DNA of 64,000 nucleotides, from assembly GCA_014799665.1 (NCBI GenBank), contig JAAVHP010000012.1, forward strand, positions 248,001 through 312,000, given 5' to 3'. This stretch comes from Clostridiales bacterium (GTDB lineage: Bacteria > Bacillota > Clostridia > Christensenellales > Pumilibacteraceae). The notes under the pieces are model-generated. The model was not told where the DNA came from. It searched no databases and was given only the letters and a program-made list of their open reading frames with translations. How positions within the stretch are numbered: position 1 is the stretch's first letter; each line of letters opens with the position of its first letter. Shown piece by piece: positions 20,001 through 28,206 of this stretch. Position numbers and translations under genes: made by a program.

Positions 20001-21641
20001 TTCGAGAGCATTCTCGACATCTGCTCGACGGCGCTTCCGCAGTGCCGACTTAAATGGCATTATCGCAGTCGGTACGAGGAGCTGATTGCGTTCAGCAACC
20101 GCAATTTCTATGACGGCGAGCTCGTGACCTTCCCGTCGGCGTACGGCGACAAGTCGGGCGTGGGCGTTGATTACTGCTTCGTCGGGAACGGCATTTTCGA
20201 CCGCAAGACCAAGACCAACCTCGAAGAAGCGAAGGCGGTCGTAGACCTGGTGTTCGACAACTTCGAGAAGTTCCCCGAGCGCAGCGTGGGCGTAGTGGCT
20301 TTCAGCGTGGCGCAGCAGGACCTTATAGATAAGCTTATAGCTAAGCGTCGGCGCGCCGACCAGAGCAAAGAAAAGTTTTTTAGAAGCGACCTTGCCGAGC
20401 CGTTCTTTGTCAAGAATCTCGAAACGGTGCAGGGCGACGAGCGCGACACTATCATATTCAGCGTGGCGTACGGAAAAGGCAGCGACGGGAAGTTCTTGCA
20501 TAACTTCGGTCCGCTCAATCGCGAGGGCGGCGAGCGCAGGCTTAACGTTGCCGTCACTCGCGCAAAGTTCAACGTTAAACTCGTGACGGGACTCAGCGCA
20601 AACGATATCGACCTTAAACGTACGCAGTCGGCTGGCGCGCGGCTACTCCGCGAATATATAGACTACGCCGAGCGCGGCGCAAAGGTTTACGCTAAGCAGT
20701 CTGGCGCCGATAACGCAACCGCCGAGCTTTTCGACGAGTTCGAGTTCGAACGCGAGGTGTGCGAGTTTTTGGAGAGTAAGGGCTATCGCGTGGATACGCG
20801 CGTAGGGTGCTCGGCGTTCAAGATCGATATTGCCGTCAAGCTGCCGCAGTCCGACGATTACGTTCTCGCGATCGAGTGCGACGGCGACAGCTATCGCAGC
20901 GCCAACGGCACGCGCGACCGCGACAGGCTGCGCACTCAGGTCCTCGAACGCATGGGCTGGAAGTTCTATCGGCTTTGGTCAACCGACTGGTTTGGCAATA
21001 AGCGCGTGGAAAAGGATAGACTTCTCACGGCGATCGAACAGGCTAAGCGCGGTAAGAGCGAGGATAAGGACGAGACGGACAGCGACGAAATAAAGTCGTT
21101 CGCCGAGGAAATGCCGCAAAAGAAGTTTAAGCTTCCCACTTATCACAAGGTAGACGAGCGCGAGGAAGCTAAAAAAGCGCGCGGCAGTTATCTCACTTTG
21201 GTAAGAGGCATACTCGAAAAGGAAGCGCCGCTCGCCGAAGAATGGTTGTTAAAGCGCACGCTGTTCGCGTTCGGGCGCGACAAGATGACCGACGCGGTCA
21301 AACGCGACTACCGCGCCGTAATGTGGGGGTGCGCAAGGCTCGGCATAGTGCGCCGTAACGGATACTTGTATATCGAGGGCAGGGAAACGCCAATGCTGCG
21401 CCTGCCCGACGGCGATACCACTCGCGAAATCAAGTATATATGTTTAGAGGAGCTTGCGAACGGTATACTCGCAGTATTGAAGCAAAACGTGACCGTCAAC
21501 CGTTTGGGGCTTTACAGACTGCTCGCCGAGCGCTTGGGTGCGTCACGCCTTACCGACGCGATAACCGAGCGGCTGGACGCGGCGCTTAGAACGCTGACAG
21601 ATAAGATCAATATCGACGGCGAAACGCTGTCGCTTAAATAA
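17079..21641 (+). CDS. DUF4011-SF1 helicase-PD-(D/E)XK nuclease-DUF3320 protein (Hhe-like)
   Basis: The 1520-aa protein has an N-terminal DUF4011-type region (LLDTGKRNNLVNF), then a superfamily 1 Dna2/RecD-like helicase split by a long insert: Walker A GPPGTGKSQT near residue 298 and Walker B VFDEASQIFPQDA near 922, with later helicase motifs (LKWHYRSR, VQGDERDTIIFS, NVAVTRAK). A Vsr/MTES_1575-like nuclease fold follows (Asp near 1247 in FKIDIAV, AIECDG near 1264). The end (LLKRTLFAFGRDKMTDAV) fits DUF3320. DUF4011-helicase-Vsr proteins have been reported as single-gene antiphage systems named Hhe; this assignment is from memory. GGAGGT lies six bases before the ATG. It probably degrades or unwinds foreign DNA in the cytoplasm (inferred). 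Confidence 0.85.
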   Translation: MEREKLDKWAELLLDTGKRNNLVNFKNTKASTVDIVVPNIVELLKRAEKYGVLEVYDPKLEGDEEIEQEDDEVKRISQAEYVAAYKPKLKSNQVLLYNFSGKPLTALNNVGKRARSAVEETGVNIAYIAMGFIEWKENDTDKAFLHAPLILMPITVVHESTIDPYRIIVSPDECIINPTFSYKLLNEQGIHLPEFDDDIDAFLSAVQADVDKLGWYVTRECKIGIFSFQKINMYRDLKDNGDIIVANPSVQIALGEVEPGSFPPPQVGEVNFNVVDADSSQLEAIALAESGASFVLQGPPGTGKSQTITNIIAEVLSNGKKVLFVSEKLAALNVVYDKLKKAGLADFCLELHSHKANKKIIIDELCRTLKANKSALSERAAREVEIKQATAMKLDGYVDELHAVRPIIGKSLYALYETYAAYRKEPDAVYAISDISSKTEEYLHDAESLLSRYVSYIESIGDDYRDNVWYGYQKPAPSFEDELKLTQSLKAAEKFNAGLTSLAAELNDQTSIVIDNAELFSAAVAFFEIAGKSEFLSPEVYSADASNVRLKAEQLFELARIIVDYKDKIDAAYTAEVYKLDGAAAHRTLVRDYSGFFKRMFGKEYKRLVKLDLRACAKDGKTPNYKKAVASYEALSVYQAKRAEFDRLTDEIKPYISGGYNDTDTDFAALVAELKALENAVKTGVDLSVLTKKTPAEYTAVKTVFVDISAQYKSLASQYESGTREAESCFGRDKFDFNRESLNLVGLKISGCIDGVDKLGNYCAFCALLSEAEKAGLKSFIDYSIEEGYGIDHTVGAYKKLFYRQWIDAVLRQSPLLSELGRLPHDEAVKLFVQKDELDFEINKAKLKAVLSEKRPALDMVARGSAVSVLLREGEKKRKQKGVRQLLSEIRDLALTLKPCFLMSPLSVSTYLDSDIQFDTIVFDEASQIFPQDAIGAVYRAKQLIVVGDSKQMPPTNFFNSVVETDDEEEDIGEFESILDICSTALPQCRLKWHYRSRYEELIAFSNRNFYDGELVTFPSAYGDKSGVGVDYCFVGNGIFDRKTKTNLEEAKAVVDLVFDNFEKFPERSVGVVAFSVAQQDLIDKLIAKRRRADQSKEKFFRSDLAEPFFVKNLETVQGDERDTIIFSVAYGKGSDGKFLHNFGPLNREGGERRLNVAVTRAKFNVKLVTGLSANDIDLKRTQSAGARLLREYIDYAERGAKVYAKQSGADNATAELFDEFEFEREVCEFLESKGYRVDTRVGCSAFKIDIAVKLPQSDDYVLAIECDGDSYRSANGTRDRDRLRTQVLERMGWKFYRLWSTDWFGNKRVEKDRLLTAIEQAKRGKSEDKDETDSDEIKSFAEEMPQKKFKLPTYHKVDEREEAKKARGSYLTLVRGILEKEAPLAEEWLLKRTLFAFGRDKMTDAVKRDYRAVMWGCARLGIVRRNGYLYIEGRETPMLRLPDGDTTREIKYICLEELANGILAVLKQNVTVNRLGLYRLLAERLGASRLTDAITERLDAALRTLTDKINIDGETLSLK

Positions 21642-21657
21642 TACGGGTATAAAAACT

Positions 21658-22161
21658 ATGGAATTTGACAAAAACGATTGTTGTTTCGTGCGCGACGGAA
21701 ATAGGTTCCGCTACCGCGCGGGCGCGATCATCGTCGAGAACGGGTGTTTGCTTCTCGTCACCAACGATGCGAGCGATTACTATTACTCGGTGGGTGGCGG
21801 CGTGCACATCGGCGAGACATCGGCGGATGCCGTCGTTCGTGAGGTAAAAGAGGAGACGGGCGTCGATTACGAGATAGACAGGCTCGCGGTCGTGCACGAG
21901 AATTTCTTCTGCACGGACAGCGGAGTCAATAAGGGGCTTATCCGTCACGAACTGTCGCTGTTCTATTTAATGAAGCCGCGCGGCACGCAGGAGATACACT
22001 CCGACAGCTATTGTCCCGACGGTAAGGAGTTTTTGGAATGGGTGCCGTTCAATAAGCTTGATAAGGTGCGGTTCTATCCCGAGTTTTTACGGGAATTTTT
22101 AAAGGACGGCAAGCTCTGTATGCCCGACGGAGTAGTGCGAAAAGTAACGAACGACCTGTAA
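21658..22161 (+). CDS. NUDIX hydrolase
   Basis: The NUDIX box GX5EX7REUXEEXGU is complete at residues 47-69 (GGVHIGE, then REVKEETGV). Enzymes of this fold hydrolyse nucleoside diphosphates linked to a moiety X using the box glutamates to bind metal. The substrate cannot be read from sequence. The length of 167 aa is normal. It starts 16 bases after the helicase stop without a clear ribosome site or terminator in between, so it is probably on the same transcript. A role in defence is not implied by the sequence. Confidence 0.85.
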   Translation: MEFDKNDCCFVRDGNRFRYRAGAIIVENGCLLLVTNDASDYYYSVGGGVHIGETSADAVVREVKEETGVDYEIDRLAVVHENFFCTDSGVNKGLIRHELSLFYLMKPRGTQEIHSDSYCPDGKEFLEWVPFNKLDKVRFYPEFLREFLKDGKLCMPDGVVRKVTNDL

Positions 22162-22170
22162 AGAAAACAG

Positions 22171-22199
22171 TTGTAATTTGTTCCGTAATGTGGTAGAAT
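22171..22199 (+). promoter_or_regulatory. Promoter of lon
   Basis: TTGTAA (22171-22176) and TAGAAT (22194-22199) with 17-base spacing lie 30 bases before the lon start. No CIRCE-like or CtsR-like repeat was recognised next to it. Confidence 0.55.
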
Positions 22200-22228
22200 A
22201 AAGGTAATAATAAAAACGTGGTAGGTTT

Positions 22229-24589
22229 ATGGACGATAAGATTTTTTACAATGACAACACCGAACAAACGCAGTTGAGCGGTACGGGCGCAAAGACGTAC
22301 AAAATGATCGCGTTCCGCGGCAAGGTCGTATTTCCCGGTCAAGCCGTGCATTTTGATTTTGTGCGAGACAAGTCGTACGCCGCGATACTTCAAGCCGTGG
22401 AGAACGGCGAAAACGTGTTCTTGTCCGCGCAAAAGCGCGCGACAATGGTCAATCCCGCGCCGCAGGACATCTACCGCGTGGGCGTTTTGGCGTCCATAAA
22501 ACAGGTTCAACGACTTCCCGGCGACGCCATGCGCGTGGTGTTCATTGCCGACCGCCGTATGGAGATCGACAGCTACGTTTCGCTCAATCCGTACTTCGAG
22601 GTAACGCTCAAAGAATATGAGTACGAGCGGGACGATCCTGTGTATTTCGAAGCGGTCAAGCGCAGGCTCGACGAGCAGTTCCGCGAATACAGGCGGATAG
22701 ATACCAAGATCCCCGGCGACGTACTCAGTTCGCTCACGGTTGACGACGGCGAACGGTTCGTGTCCATGATCGCGGGGTATATCTTTACGAGCGACAGCGA
22801 GAAGCAGGCTGTACTTCAAACGCGCAAACTGTCAGAGCAGTACGAAACGATCCTTACCGCGCTCACGCGTGAAACCGAGATCCGCGCTATGGAAAAGCGC
22901 ATTTCGGCTAAGGTCAGGCAGAACATAGACAAGAACCAGCGCGAGTATTATATCCGCGAGCAGATCCACGTGCTAAAAGAGGAGCTCGGCGAGGACGCGG
23001 ACGAGATAGACGAGCTCAGGAAAAAGCTGAGTGAGCTCAAACCGTCCATGCCCGAAGCGGCTGTCGAGAAAGCCGAAAAGGAAATAAGTCGGCTCGAAAA
23101 AATGAGCGCGTCGTCGCCCGAAGCCAACGTTTCGCGCACGTATATAGAATTGCTTTTGGATATGCCGTGGAATACTTCCACCGCCGACGATATAACCCTC
23201 GACCATGCGCGGAAGGTGCTCGCTGAGGATCACTACGGCTTAGAAAAGGTGAAAAACCGCATACTCGAATACCTTGCCGTATACAAGCTTACGCATAATC
23301 TCAAATCGCCCGTGCTGTGCTTCGTCGGCCCGCCCGGGGTAGGTAAGACCTCGATAGTTCGCTCGATAGCGCGCGCGGCTAATAAAGAGCTTGTCAATAT
23401 GTCGCTCGGCGGCGTTCACGACGAAGCGGAGATACGCGGACATCGCAGAACGTACGTTGCGGCTATGCCGGGGCGTATCATAGACGGCATAAAGCGGGCG
23501 GGCGTGAATAACCCCGTGTTCCTTCTCGACGAGATAGACAAAATGACCGCCGATATCCACGGCGATCCCGCGTCAGCGCTCTTAGAAGTTCTCGATCCCA
23601 GCCAGAACTATAACTTTAAAGATAACTACCTCGATATGCCTTTCGATCTGAGCAAGGTCATGTTCGTAACGACCGCCAACTCGCTCGATCCGCTTCCGCC
23701 CGCGCTCCTCGACCGTTTGGAGGTCATAGAGCTGTCTGGCTACACCTACGAGGAAAAACTTCAAATCGCAAAGCGTTATTTGGTTCCCAAAGAGCTCGAA
23801 GCGAACGGACTCAAAGATATAAAGATCGATATAAGCGACGCGGTGATAATGCATATCATTTCGGCGTACACGCGCGAAAGCGGCGTAAGAAACTTGGAGC
23901 GCGAGATAGCTACTATCATGCGCAAGATAGCGCTCAAAGTAGTCGAAATGGACACTGCGCCCGAAAAGGTCAAGGTCAATAAAAAGGATATCGCCGAGTA
24001 CCTCGGGCCCGAAAAATACAACGAGACTCGGCTTAACGAATCCGACGAGGTCGGCGCGGCTACCGGTCTTGCTTGGACGAGCGTGGGCGGCGTAACGCTG
24101 TCTATCGAAGCTTCGGTCATTTCGGGCGGGAAAGGCGAGCTCAAACTGACGGGCAGTCTCGGCGACGTTATGAAAGAATCGTGCTTGGCGGCGCTGTCGC
24201 TCGTGCGTTCGCGCGCCAAAGAGTACGGCGTGCAAGAGAACGCGTTTACCGAAAACGACGTGCACCTGCATTTCCCCGAGGGCGCAACGCCCAAGGACGG
24301 CCCGAGCGCGGGTATTACTATCGCTACCGCGCTTATGTCGGCGTTCTCCAAAAAGGCGGTCGCGCACGACGTCGCAATGACGGGCGAGGTCACGTTACGC
24401 GGCAAGGTGCTGGCGATCGGCGGGCTCAAAGAGAAATCTCTCGCCGCGTTCCGTGCGGGCTATAAACGGCTTATCATTCCCAAGGATAACGTAAAGGATT
24501 TAGCCGACGTTCCCGAGGAAGTCAAAAACAATATCGAGATCATCCCCGTATCGACGATAGACGAAGTGTTTAAAAAAGTGCTTAATTAG
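22229..24589 (+). CDS. lon: ATP-dependent protease Lon
   Basis: The 786-aa product has the standard LonA layout: N-terminal substrate-binding domain (about 25-215), coiled middle region, AAA+ module with Walker A GPPGVGKTS starting at residue 367 and Walker B FLLDEIDKM, and a C-terminal protease domain. The catalytic dyad is Ser693 (PKDGPSAGI) and Lys736 (GGLKEKS), spaced 43 residues as in E. coli Lon. It degrades misfolded and selected regulatory proteins in the cytoplasm. ysxC follows 26 bases downstream, the same order as in Bacillus, so a lon-ysxC operon is likely. Confidence 0.97.
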   Translation: MDDKIFYNDNTEQTQLSGTGAKTYKMIAFRGKVVFPGQAVHFDFVRDKSYAAILQAVENGENVFLSAQKRATMVNPAPQDIYRVGVLASIKQVQRLPGDAMRVVFIADRRMEIDSYVSLNPYFEVTLKEYEYERDDPVYFEAVKRRLDEQFREYRRIDTKIPGDVLSSLTVDDGERFVSMIAGYIFTSDSEKQAVLQTRKLSEQYETILTALTRETEIRAMEKRISAKVRQNIDKNQREYYIREQIHVLKEELGEDADEIDELRKKLSELKPSMPEAAVEKAEKEISRLEKMSASSPEANVSRTYIELLLDMPWNTSTADDITLDHARKVLAEDHYGLEKVKNRILEYLAVYKLTHNLKSPVLCFVGPPGVGKTSIVRSIARAANKELVNMSLGGVHDEAEIRGHRRTYVAAMPGRIIDGIKRAGVNNPVFLLDEIDKMTADIHGDPASALLEVLDPSQNYNFKDNYLDMPFDLSKVMFVTTANSLDPLPPALLDRLEVIELSGYTYEEKLQIAKRYLVPKELEANGLKDIKIDISDAVIMHIISAYTRESGVRNLEREIATIMRKIALKVVEMDTAPEKVKVNKKDIAEYLGPEKYNETRLNESDEVGAATGLAWTSVGGVTLSIEASVISGGKGELKLTGSLGDVMKESCLAALSLVRSRAKEYGVQENAFTENDVHLHFPEGATPKDGPSAGITIATALMSAFSKKAVAHDVAMTGEVTLRGKVLAIGGLKEKSLAAFRAGYKRLIIPKDNVKDLADVPEEVKNNIEIIPVSTIDEVFKKVLN

Positions 24590-24615
24590 GCAACCTTTAA
24601 TCCCTGTTTCATAAC

Positions 24616-25218
24616 ATGAAAATCAAGTCCGCAAAGTTCATAAAAAGCTGTTCCGACCCCAAGGCGGCGGCTGAATACTCGCCGCAAATTTGCGTGGCGG
24701 GTAGGTCGAACTGCGGAAAATCGACGCTACTGAATATGCTTATGGGGGCTAAGCTGTGTAAAACGAGCTCGACCCCCGGGCGCACAAGGCTTGTCAATAT
24801 CTTCGAAGTGACGACGGACAGCAACCCGTTCTACCTCGTCGACCTTCCCGGTTACGGTTACAGCAAGGCGGCTAAGTACGAAGCGGATGAATGGAATGCC
24901 CGTACCGAGGGTTACTTTTCGAGCGGTAACAACATAGCGCAAACGCTGTGCTTAATGGATATTCGCCGCGATCCGTCGGATCTCGATAAAGTGCTCATAA
25001 ACTTTCTACGCGATATGGGTTTGCCGTTCACCGTAGTGCTTACAAAAGCGGATAAGCTCAGCCGCGCGCAAGCGGGCAACGTCAAAATATCGATCGCCGC
25101 CGCGCTCGGGCTTGCTCGCGACAATCTTATCGTCACGAGCGGCAACAGCGGGCAGGGCAAGGATAAGCTCGTCGAGCGCTTGGGCGAGATATTGTCAGTA
25201 TCTGACGAAGAAGATTAA
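24616..25218 (+). CDS. ysxC: Ribosome-biogenesis GTPase YsxC/EngB
   Basis: The 200-aa TRAFAC GTPase has P-loop GRSNCGKS at residues 29-36, the switch region STPGRTR, G3 motif DLPGYGYS and G4 motif TKAD. This is the EngB/YsxC family, which takes part in late 50S subunit assembly. No clear Shine-Dalgarno sequence precedes the ATG, but the frame and family alignment support this start. A terminator follows at once, so it ends the lon transcript. Confidence 0.95.
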   Translation: MKIKSAKFIKSCSDPKAAAEYSPQICVAGRSNCGKSTLLNMLMGAKLCKTSSTPGRTRLVNIFEVTTDSNPFYLVDLPGYGYSKAAKYEADEWNARTEGYFSSGNNIAQTLCLMDIRRDPSDLDKVLINFLRDMGLPFTVVLTKADKLSRAQAGNVKISIAAALGLARDNLIVTSGNSGQGKDKLVERLGEILSVSDEED

Positions 25219-25224
25219 GTACAT

Positions 25225-25262
25225 AAATCGATAGAACTGAATAAGCTCTATCGATTTTTATT
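25225..25262 (+). terminator. Intrinsic terminator of lon-ysxC
   Basis: AAATCGATAGA (25225-25235) pairs perfectly with TCTATCGATTT (25247-25257), and the T-tract continues to 25262. It is seven bases after the ysxC stop. Confidence 0.85.
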
Positions 25263-25294
25263 TCGAAAAATTATAAAAAAAGCGTACAAACCCA

Positions 25295-25322
25295 TTGACT
25301 TCGGGGGGGGGTATGTTATAAT
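25295..25322 (+). promoter_or_regulatory. Promoter with a poly-G tract in its spacer
   Basis: TTGACT (25295-25300) and TATAAT (25317-25322) are separated by 16 bases, one below the optimum, and the spacer contains nine consecutive Gs (25303-25311). Slippage in this run would change the -35/-10 spacing, a classical way to switch a promoter on and off. It drives the lipoprotein gene at 25359. Confidence 0.7.
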
Positions 25323-25358
25323 AACATTGTTAAAATTATTCTTGACGAGGATAAACTT

Positions 25359-26660
25359 ATGTTCAAAGCTTTAAAAAAATTGTTTTCGATTTTTGTAATT
25401 GCCGTAATGATCGCAATTATGTCTTTTATGATGATTGCGTGCGGTAATAATGATAGCGGAACTCCCGATAACGGCGACGGAACGGGTAATAGCCAAACGG
25501 ACGGTAATAATACGGACGATGACTCGGATGACGATAATACCGATAATAACGGTGATGACGGTGATGACGACGAGAATAAAGATAATGACGGTGACGACGA
25601 AGAAAATAACGGCGACGATGATAACGGTGAGAATACTCAAAAACCTGAATTTATCGGCGCTGTATCCAAGCTGAATTATGATACCGAAGCTCTTGCGGCG
25701 GAGGCTTTTATTGCGGCTGAGCTAGGCGGGGCGTTTGTAAGCTATGAAGTCGGCAATGAACTTACGGCAGAGCAAATAGCCGAGCTTAATATTGCGGAAG
25801 CCGAAAAAGCAAATATTAAATCGATTAAACGCGCTACCGTAAAATTTCATATCGATAACGGCGAGCATAACCGTTCCGTAATTCGTGCCGAGGAAAACGA
25901 CGATAAAACTATCGATTGTCTTATAATACAAAATACTTCCGATAAGTTCTATTATTACGTTCTTCCGCCCGAGAACGGAGAGCTCATCTCGCGCAGTTAT
26001 TACGATACGGTTTTCAACGCCGAGCAGTACGTGGGCAGTAAAATCATCGGGATTTGGGATTGTGGTTATTATGGTTTGGTTTCCGAAGTAACTATGTATG
26101 TTTTTGACGGAATAATAAAAATCGAGCAAAAGCAAACCGTTAATATAGGCGACGGAAACAAAGATGTATTTTATTACAACATATATTACGTAAAGCAGAG
26201 CGCTAATGTTTACGAAATTATTTACGAACTTGACGAAAGCGGAGAGATTAAAAATAGTCACATAGTTAAATCGAGTCGTAGTTGGGATGAGGCGGTTTTG
26301 GAAACGATGGACGAATATTATGAATATCCTTGCTATTGCTTTGAGAAAACCGAAAACGGATTTAAGGCTAACGACGAGTATTGGGAAGTCTGGTACGCTA
26401 ATGCGTTCGACGTTCCGCAACAGTCTAACTTGACTTCGGCGACGCGAGAGGTTACAGTATCCGACGGCAAGATAACTTACGTCAAACAGGAAATGAAATG
26501 GACGCAACCAATTAGCTACTACGAACCCGAGCTCGGAACCGAGGACGTATCCGAAATCATCGAGATAACGATGACCGACGCGGACGAGCAAGATAAAGTC
26601 GAGATAACGCCCGAGATGTTAATGATGATAGAGGACTATTTAGCGCAACAAGAAGAATAA
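25359..26660 (+). CDS. Lipoprotein with Asp/Asn-rich linker, function unknown
   Basis: The signal peptide ends in MMIACGNN, a lipobox with Cys near residue 28. Residues about 30-92 are an extremely Asp/Asn/Gly/Glu-rich linker, probably a flexible acidic stalk. The remaining 340 residues form a globular domain with beta-rich spacing (VGSKIIGIWDCGYYGLVSEV) that I do not recognise. GAGGA lies seven bases before the ATG. The gene is more AT-rich and uses more A/T-ending codons than its neighbours, suggesting different ancestry or relaxed selection. It has its own promoter (with the G9 tract) and terminator, so it is monocistronic. Confidence 0.75.
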   Translation: MFKALKKLFSIFVIAVMIAIMSFMMIACGNNDSGTPDNGDGTGNSQTDGNNTDDDSDDDNTDNNGDDGDDDENKDNDGDDEENNGDDDNGENTQKPEFIGAVSKLNYDTEALAAEAFIAAELGGAFVSYEVGNELTAEQIAELNIAEAEKANIKSIKRATVKFHIDNGEHNRSVIRAEENDDKTIDCLIIQNTSDKFYYYVLPPENGELISRSYYDTVFNAEQYVGSKIIGIWDCGYYGLVSEVTMYVFDGIIKIEQKQTVNIGDGNKDVFYYNIYYVKQSANVYEIIYELDESGEIKNSHIVKSSRSWDEAVLETMDEYYEYPCYCFEKTENGFKANDEYWEVWYANAFDVPQQSNLTSATREVTVSDGKITYVKQEMKWTQPISYYEPELGTEDVSEIIEITMTDADEQDKVEITPEMLMMIEDYLAQQEE

Positions 26661-26675
26661 ATTATTAGCTTTATA

Positions 26676-26706
26676 AGAAGTGCGGTGAAGCCGCGCTTCT
26701 TTTTTT
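26676..26706 (+). terminator. Intrinsic terminator of the lipoprotein gene
   Basis: AGAAGTGCGG (26676-26685) pairs with CCGCGCTTCT (26691-26700, one G-U pair) over a TGAAG loop and is followed by a T-run to 26706. Confidence 0.85.
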
Positions 26707-26770
26707 GTCACTTTTCGGGCGACGCTTGCATAGATATATACGGTAAAATTTATTTATGCGGAGGAGCGGT

Positions 26771-27352
26771 ATGGCGATAAAGGCAGGATGCGACGGGAAT
26801 TTCACGGACGGGTTATGCTGTCGAATGGTTATAGAAACCAAGCGGGTGTTCGACGGTTGTAAGTTTACCGAAAACAATATATCGATCACGCTCACGACCG
26901 CGGCGCAGCTGCCGCAAAACGCCGTGTTCGAGTCGGCGAGGATCACGAGCAGCGAGCTTGTGGGATACACAATTACTCAGCATAACGACGGGTGCTATCG
27001 GGTATACGGCGATATAGTAACGCATTTTGCCGTAACGTACTCGTCGGGCGGCTTGCTCACCACCGTCGACGCGCAGTTTACCGAAACGCGCGACGTGTTT
27101 TTGCGGCTGCCCGATAACAATTCGATCGTGCCGTATTCGATAGACGTAACGTCGTATATGCGAGTGCTCAGCGGCGCGGTAGTAGGTCCTAACGCAATTA
27201 CGGTAAACGGCTGTCTTTTGCAAATAATAAAGGTGACCGCGCCCGTCGATATTCTAATTCCCACTTACGGATATTGCAAGTACCCGCCGTGCACGGGCTG
27301 CGTATGTCCGGGGATAGATCAAGAGGTGTTCCCGACGATCGATGATAATTAG
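26771..27352 (+). CDS. Conserved-looking hypothetical protein with Cys-rich C-terminus
   Basis: The open frame begins at 26756, but GGAGGAG at 26760-26766 supports the ATG at 26771 (MAIKAGCDGNF, 193 aa). No signal peptide or membrane segment is seen. The sequence is beta-rich and ends YGYCKYPPCTGCVCPG, a Cys/Pro cluster that could bind metal or form disulfides. Clostridial hypothetical proteins ending in YGYC-PPC exist (from memory), but I know of no function. It lies after a terminator, so it needs its own promoter; none is convincing. Confidence 0.7.
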   Translation: MAIKAGCDGNFTDGLCCRMVIETKRVFDGCKFTENNISITLTTAAQLPQNAVFESARITSSELVGYTITQHNDGCYRVYGDIVTHFAVTYSSGGLLTTVDAQFTETRDVFLRLPDNNSIVPYSIDVTSYMRVLSGAVVGPNAITVNGCLLQIIKVTAPVDILIPTYGYCKYPPCTGCVCPGIDQEVFPTIDDN

Positions 27353-27371
27353 TAAAACATAATTAAACCGT

Positions 27372-27400
27372 TTGACAAACGATTTTTATGGTGTTATAAT
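27372..27400 (+). promoter_or_regulatory. Consensus promoter giving a probably leaderless mRNA
   Basis: TTGACA (27372-27377) and TATAAT (27395-27400) match the consensus perfectly with 17-base spacing. The ATG of the metallophosphoesterase begins at 27407, the position where transcription should start, and no Shine-Dalgarno sequence can fit. Confidence 0.8.
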
Positions 27401-27406
27401 AAACTT

Positions 27407-28093
27407 ATGAAGGTGTACGCAATATCGGATCTGCATTTATCCATAAATAATCCCAAGCCGATGGACATATTCGGCGCGGTATGGGATAATTATTTGGACG
27501 ATATTGCTTGCTCGTTAAAGGACGTCGAAAGCGACGATTTGGTGCTCATGGCAGGCGATCTTTCGTGGGCTATGTCACTGGAAAATGCCGTGCCCGACCT
27601 CGAATACATAGGCAGGTTCAACGGCAAAAAGATCCTTACGCGCGGCAACCATGATTATTGGTGGAAGGGAATATCCCAGGTCCGCGCAGCGCTTCCGCAT
27701 AACGTGTACGCCATTCAGAACGACTGCTTGCGCTTTCAAAACGTTATAGTTTGCGGAAGCCGCGGGTGGAGCGCAGACGATAAGTCCGAGGACGGCAAGC
27801 GTCTTTACGCGCGCGAGCTACTAAGAATGGAAATGTCGCTCCAAGCCATGCAAAAGCAAAGAACGGACGGCGACAAGGTGATCTTCATGATCCATTATCC
27901 GCCGTTCACGACCAAGTTCGACAGTACCCCAGTCAGCGAGTTATTCGAAAAATACTCGGTCGACGCAGTGGTATACGGTCATCTCCACGGCAAAACCTGT
28001 TACGCCAAGAGGTATTTCGAGAAAAACGGTATCAAATACTACCTCACTTCGTGCGATCAGGTGGGCAATAAAGCAGTCGAGATACAAATTTAG
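27407..28093 (+). CDS. Calcineurin-like metallophosphoesterase
   Basis: The 228-aa product carries the full set of dinuclear metal motifs: Asp8 and His10 (SDLHLS), Asp51 (AGDLSW), Asn81-His82-Asp83 (RGNHDYWW), His in MIHYPP and GHLHG near the end. It belongs to the cytoplasmic phosphohydrolase group seen in Firmicutes; the substrate is unknown. The start is defined by the overlapping consensus promoter, implying leaderless translation. The gene lies directly upstream of the mraZ promoter, with no obvious terminator between, so some readthrough into the division cluster is possible. Confidence 0.9.
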   Translation: MKVYAISDLHLSINNPKPMDIFGAVWDNYLDDIACSLKDVESDDLVLMAGDLSWAMSLENAVPDLEYIGRFNGKKILTRGNHDYWWKGISQVRAALPHNVYAIQNDCLRFQNVIVCGSRGWSADDKSEDGKRLYARELLRMEMSLQAMQKQRTDGDKVIFMIHYPPFTTKFDSTPVSELFEKYSVDAVVYGHLHGKTCYAKRYFEKNGIKYYLTSCDQVGNKAVEIQI

Positions 28094-28122
28094 TTAAAAA
28101 TACGTAAAAAATTACATAAAAA

Positions 28123-28164
28123 TGGGCAAAAAGGGTTGACAGTGGTCAAGCCGTGTGGTAAAAT
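28123..28164 (+). promoter_or_regulatory. dcw cluster promoter with possible MraZ boxes
   Basis: TTGACA (28136-28141) and TAAAAT (28159-28164) have 17-base spacing and precede mraZ. TGGGC at 28123, AGGGT at 28132 and TGGTC at 28143 resemble the TGGGN direct repeats to which MraZ binds to repress its own cluster. Their spacing is not exactly ten bases, so the operator is a suggestion while the promoter is solid. Confidence 0.7.
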
Positions 28165-28206
28165 ACTCTTAAAAGGGCGAATTGCGCTCAAAAAGGGTTT
28201 TTTACA

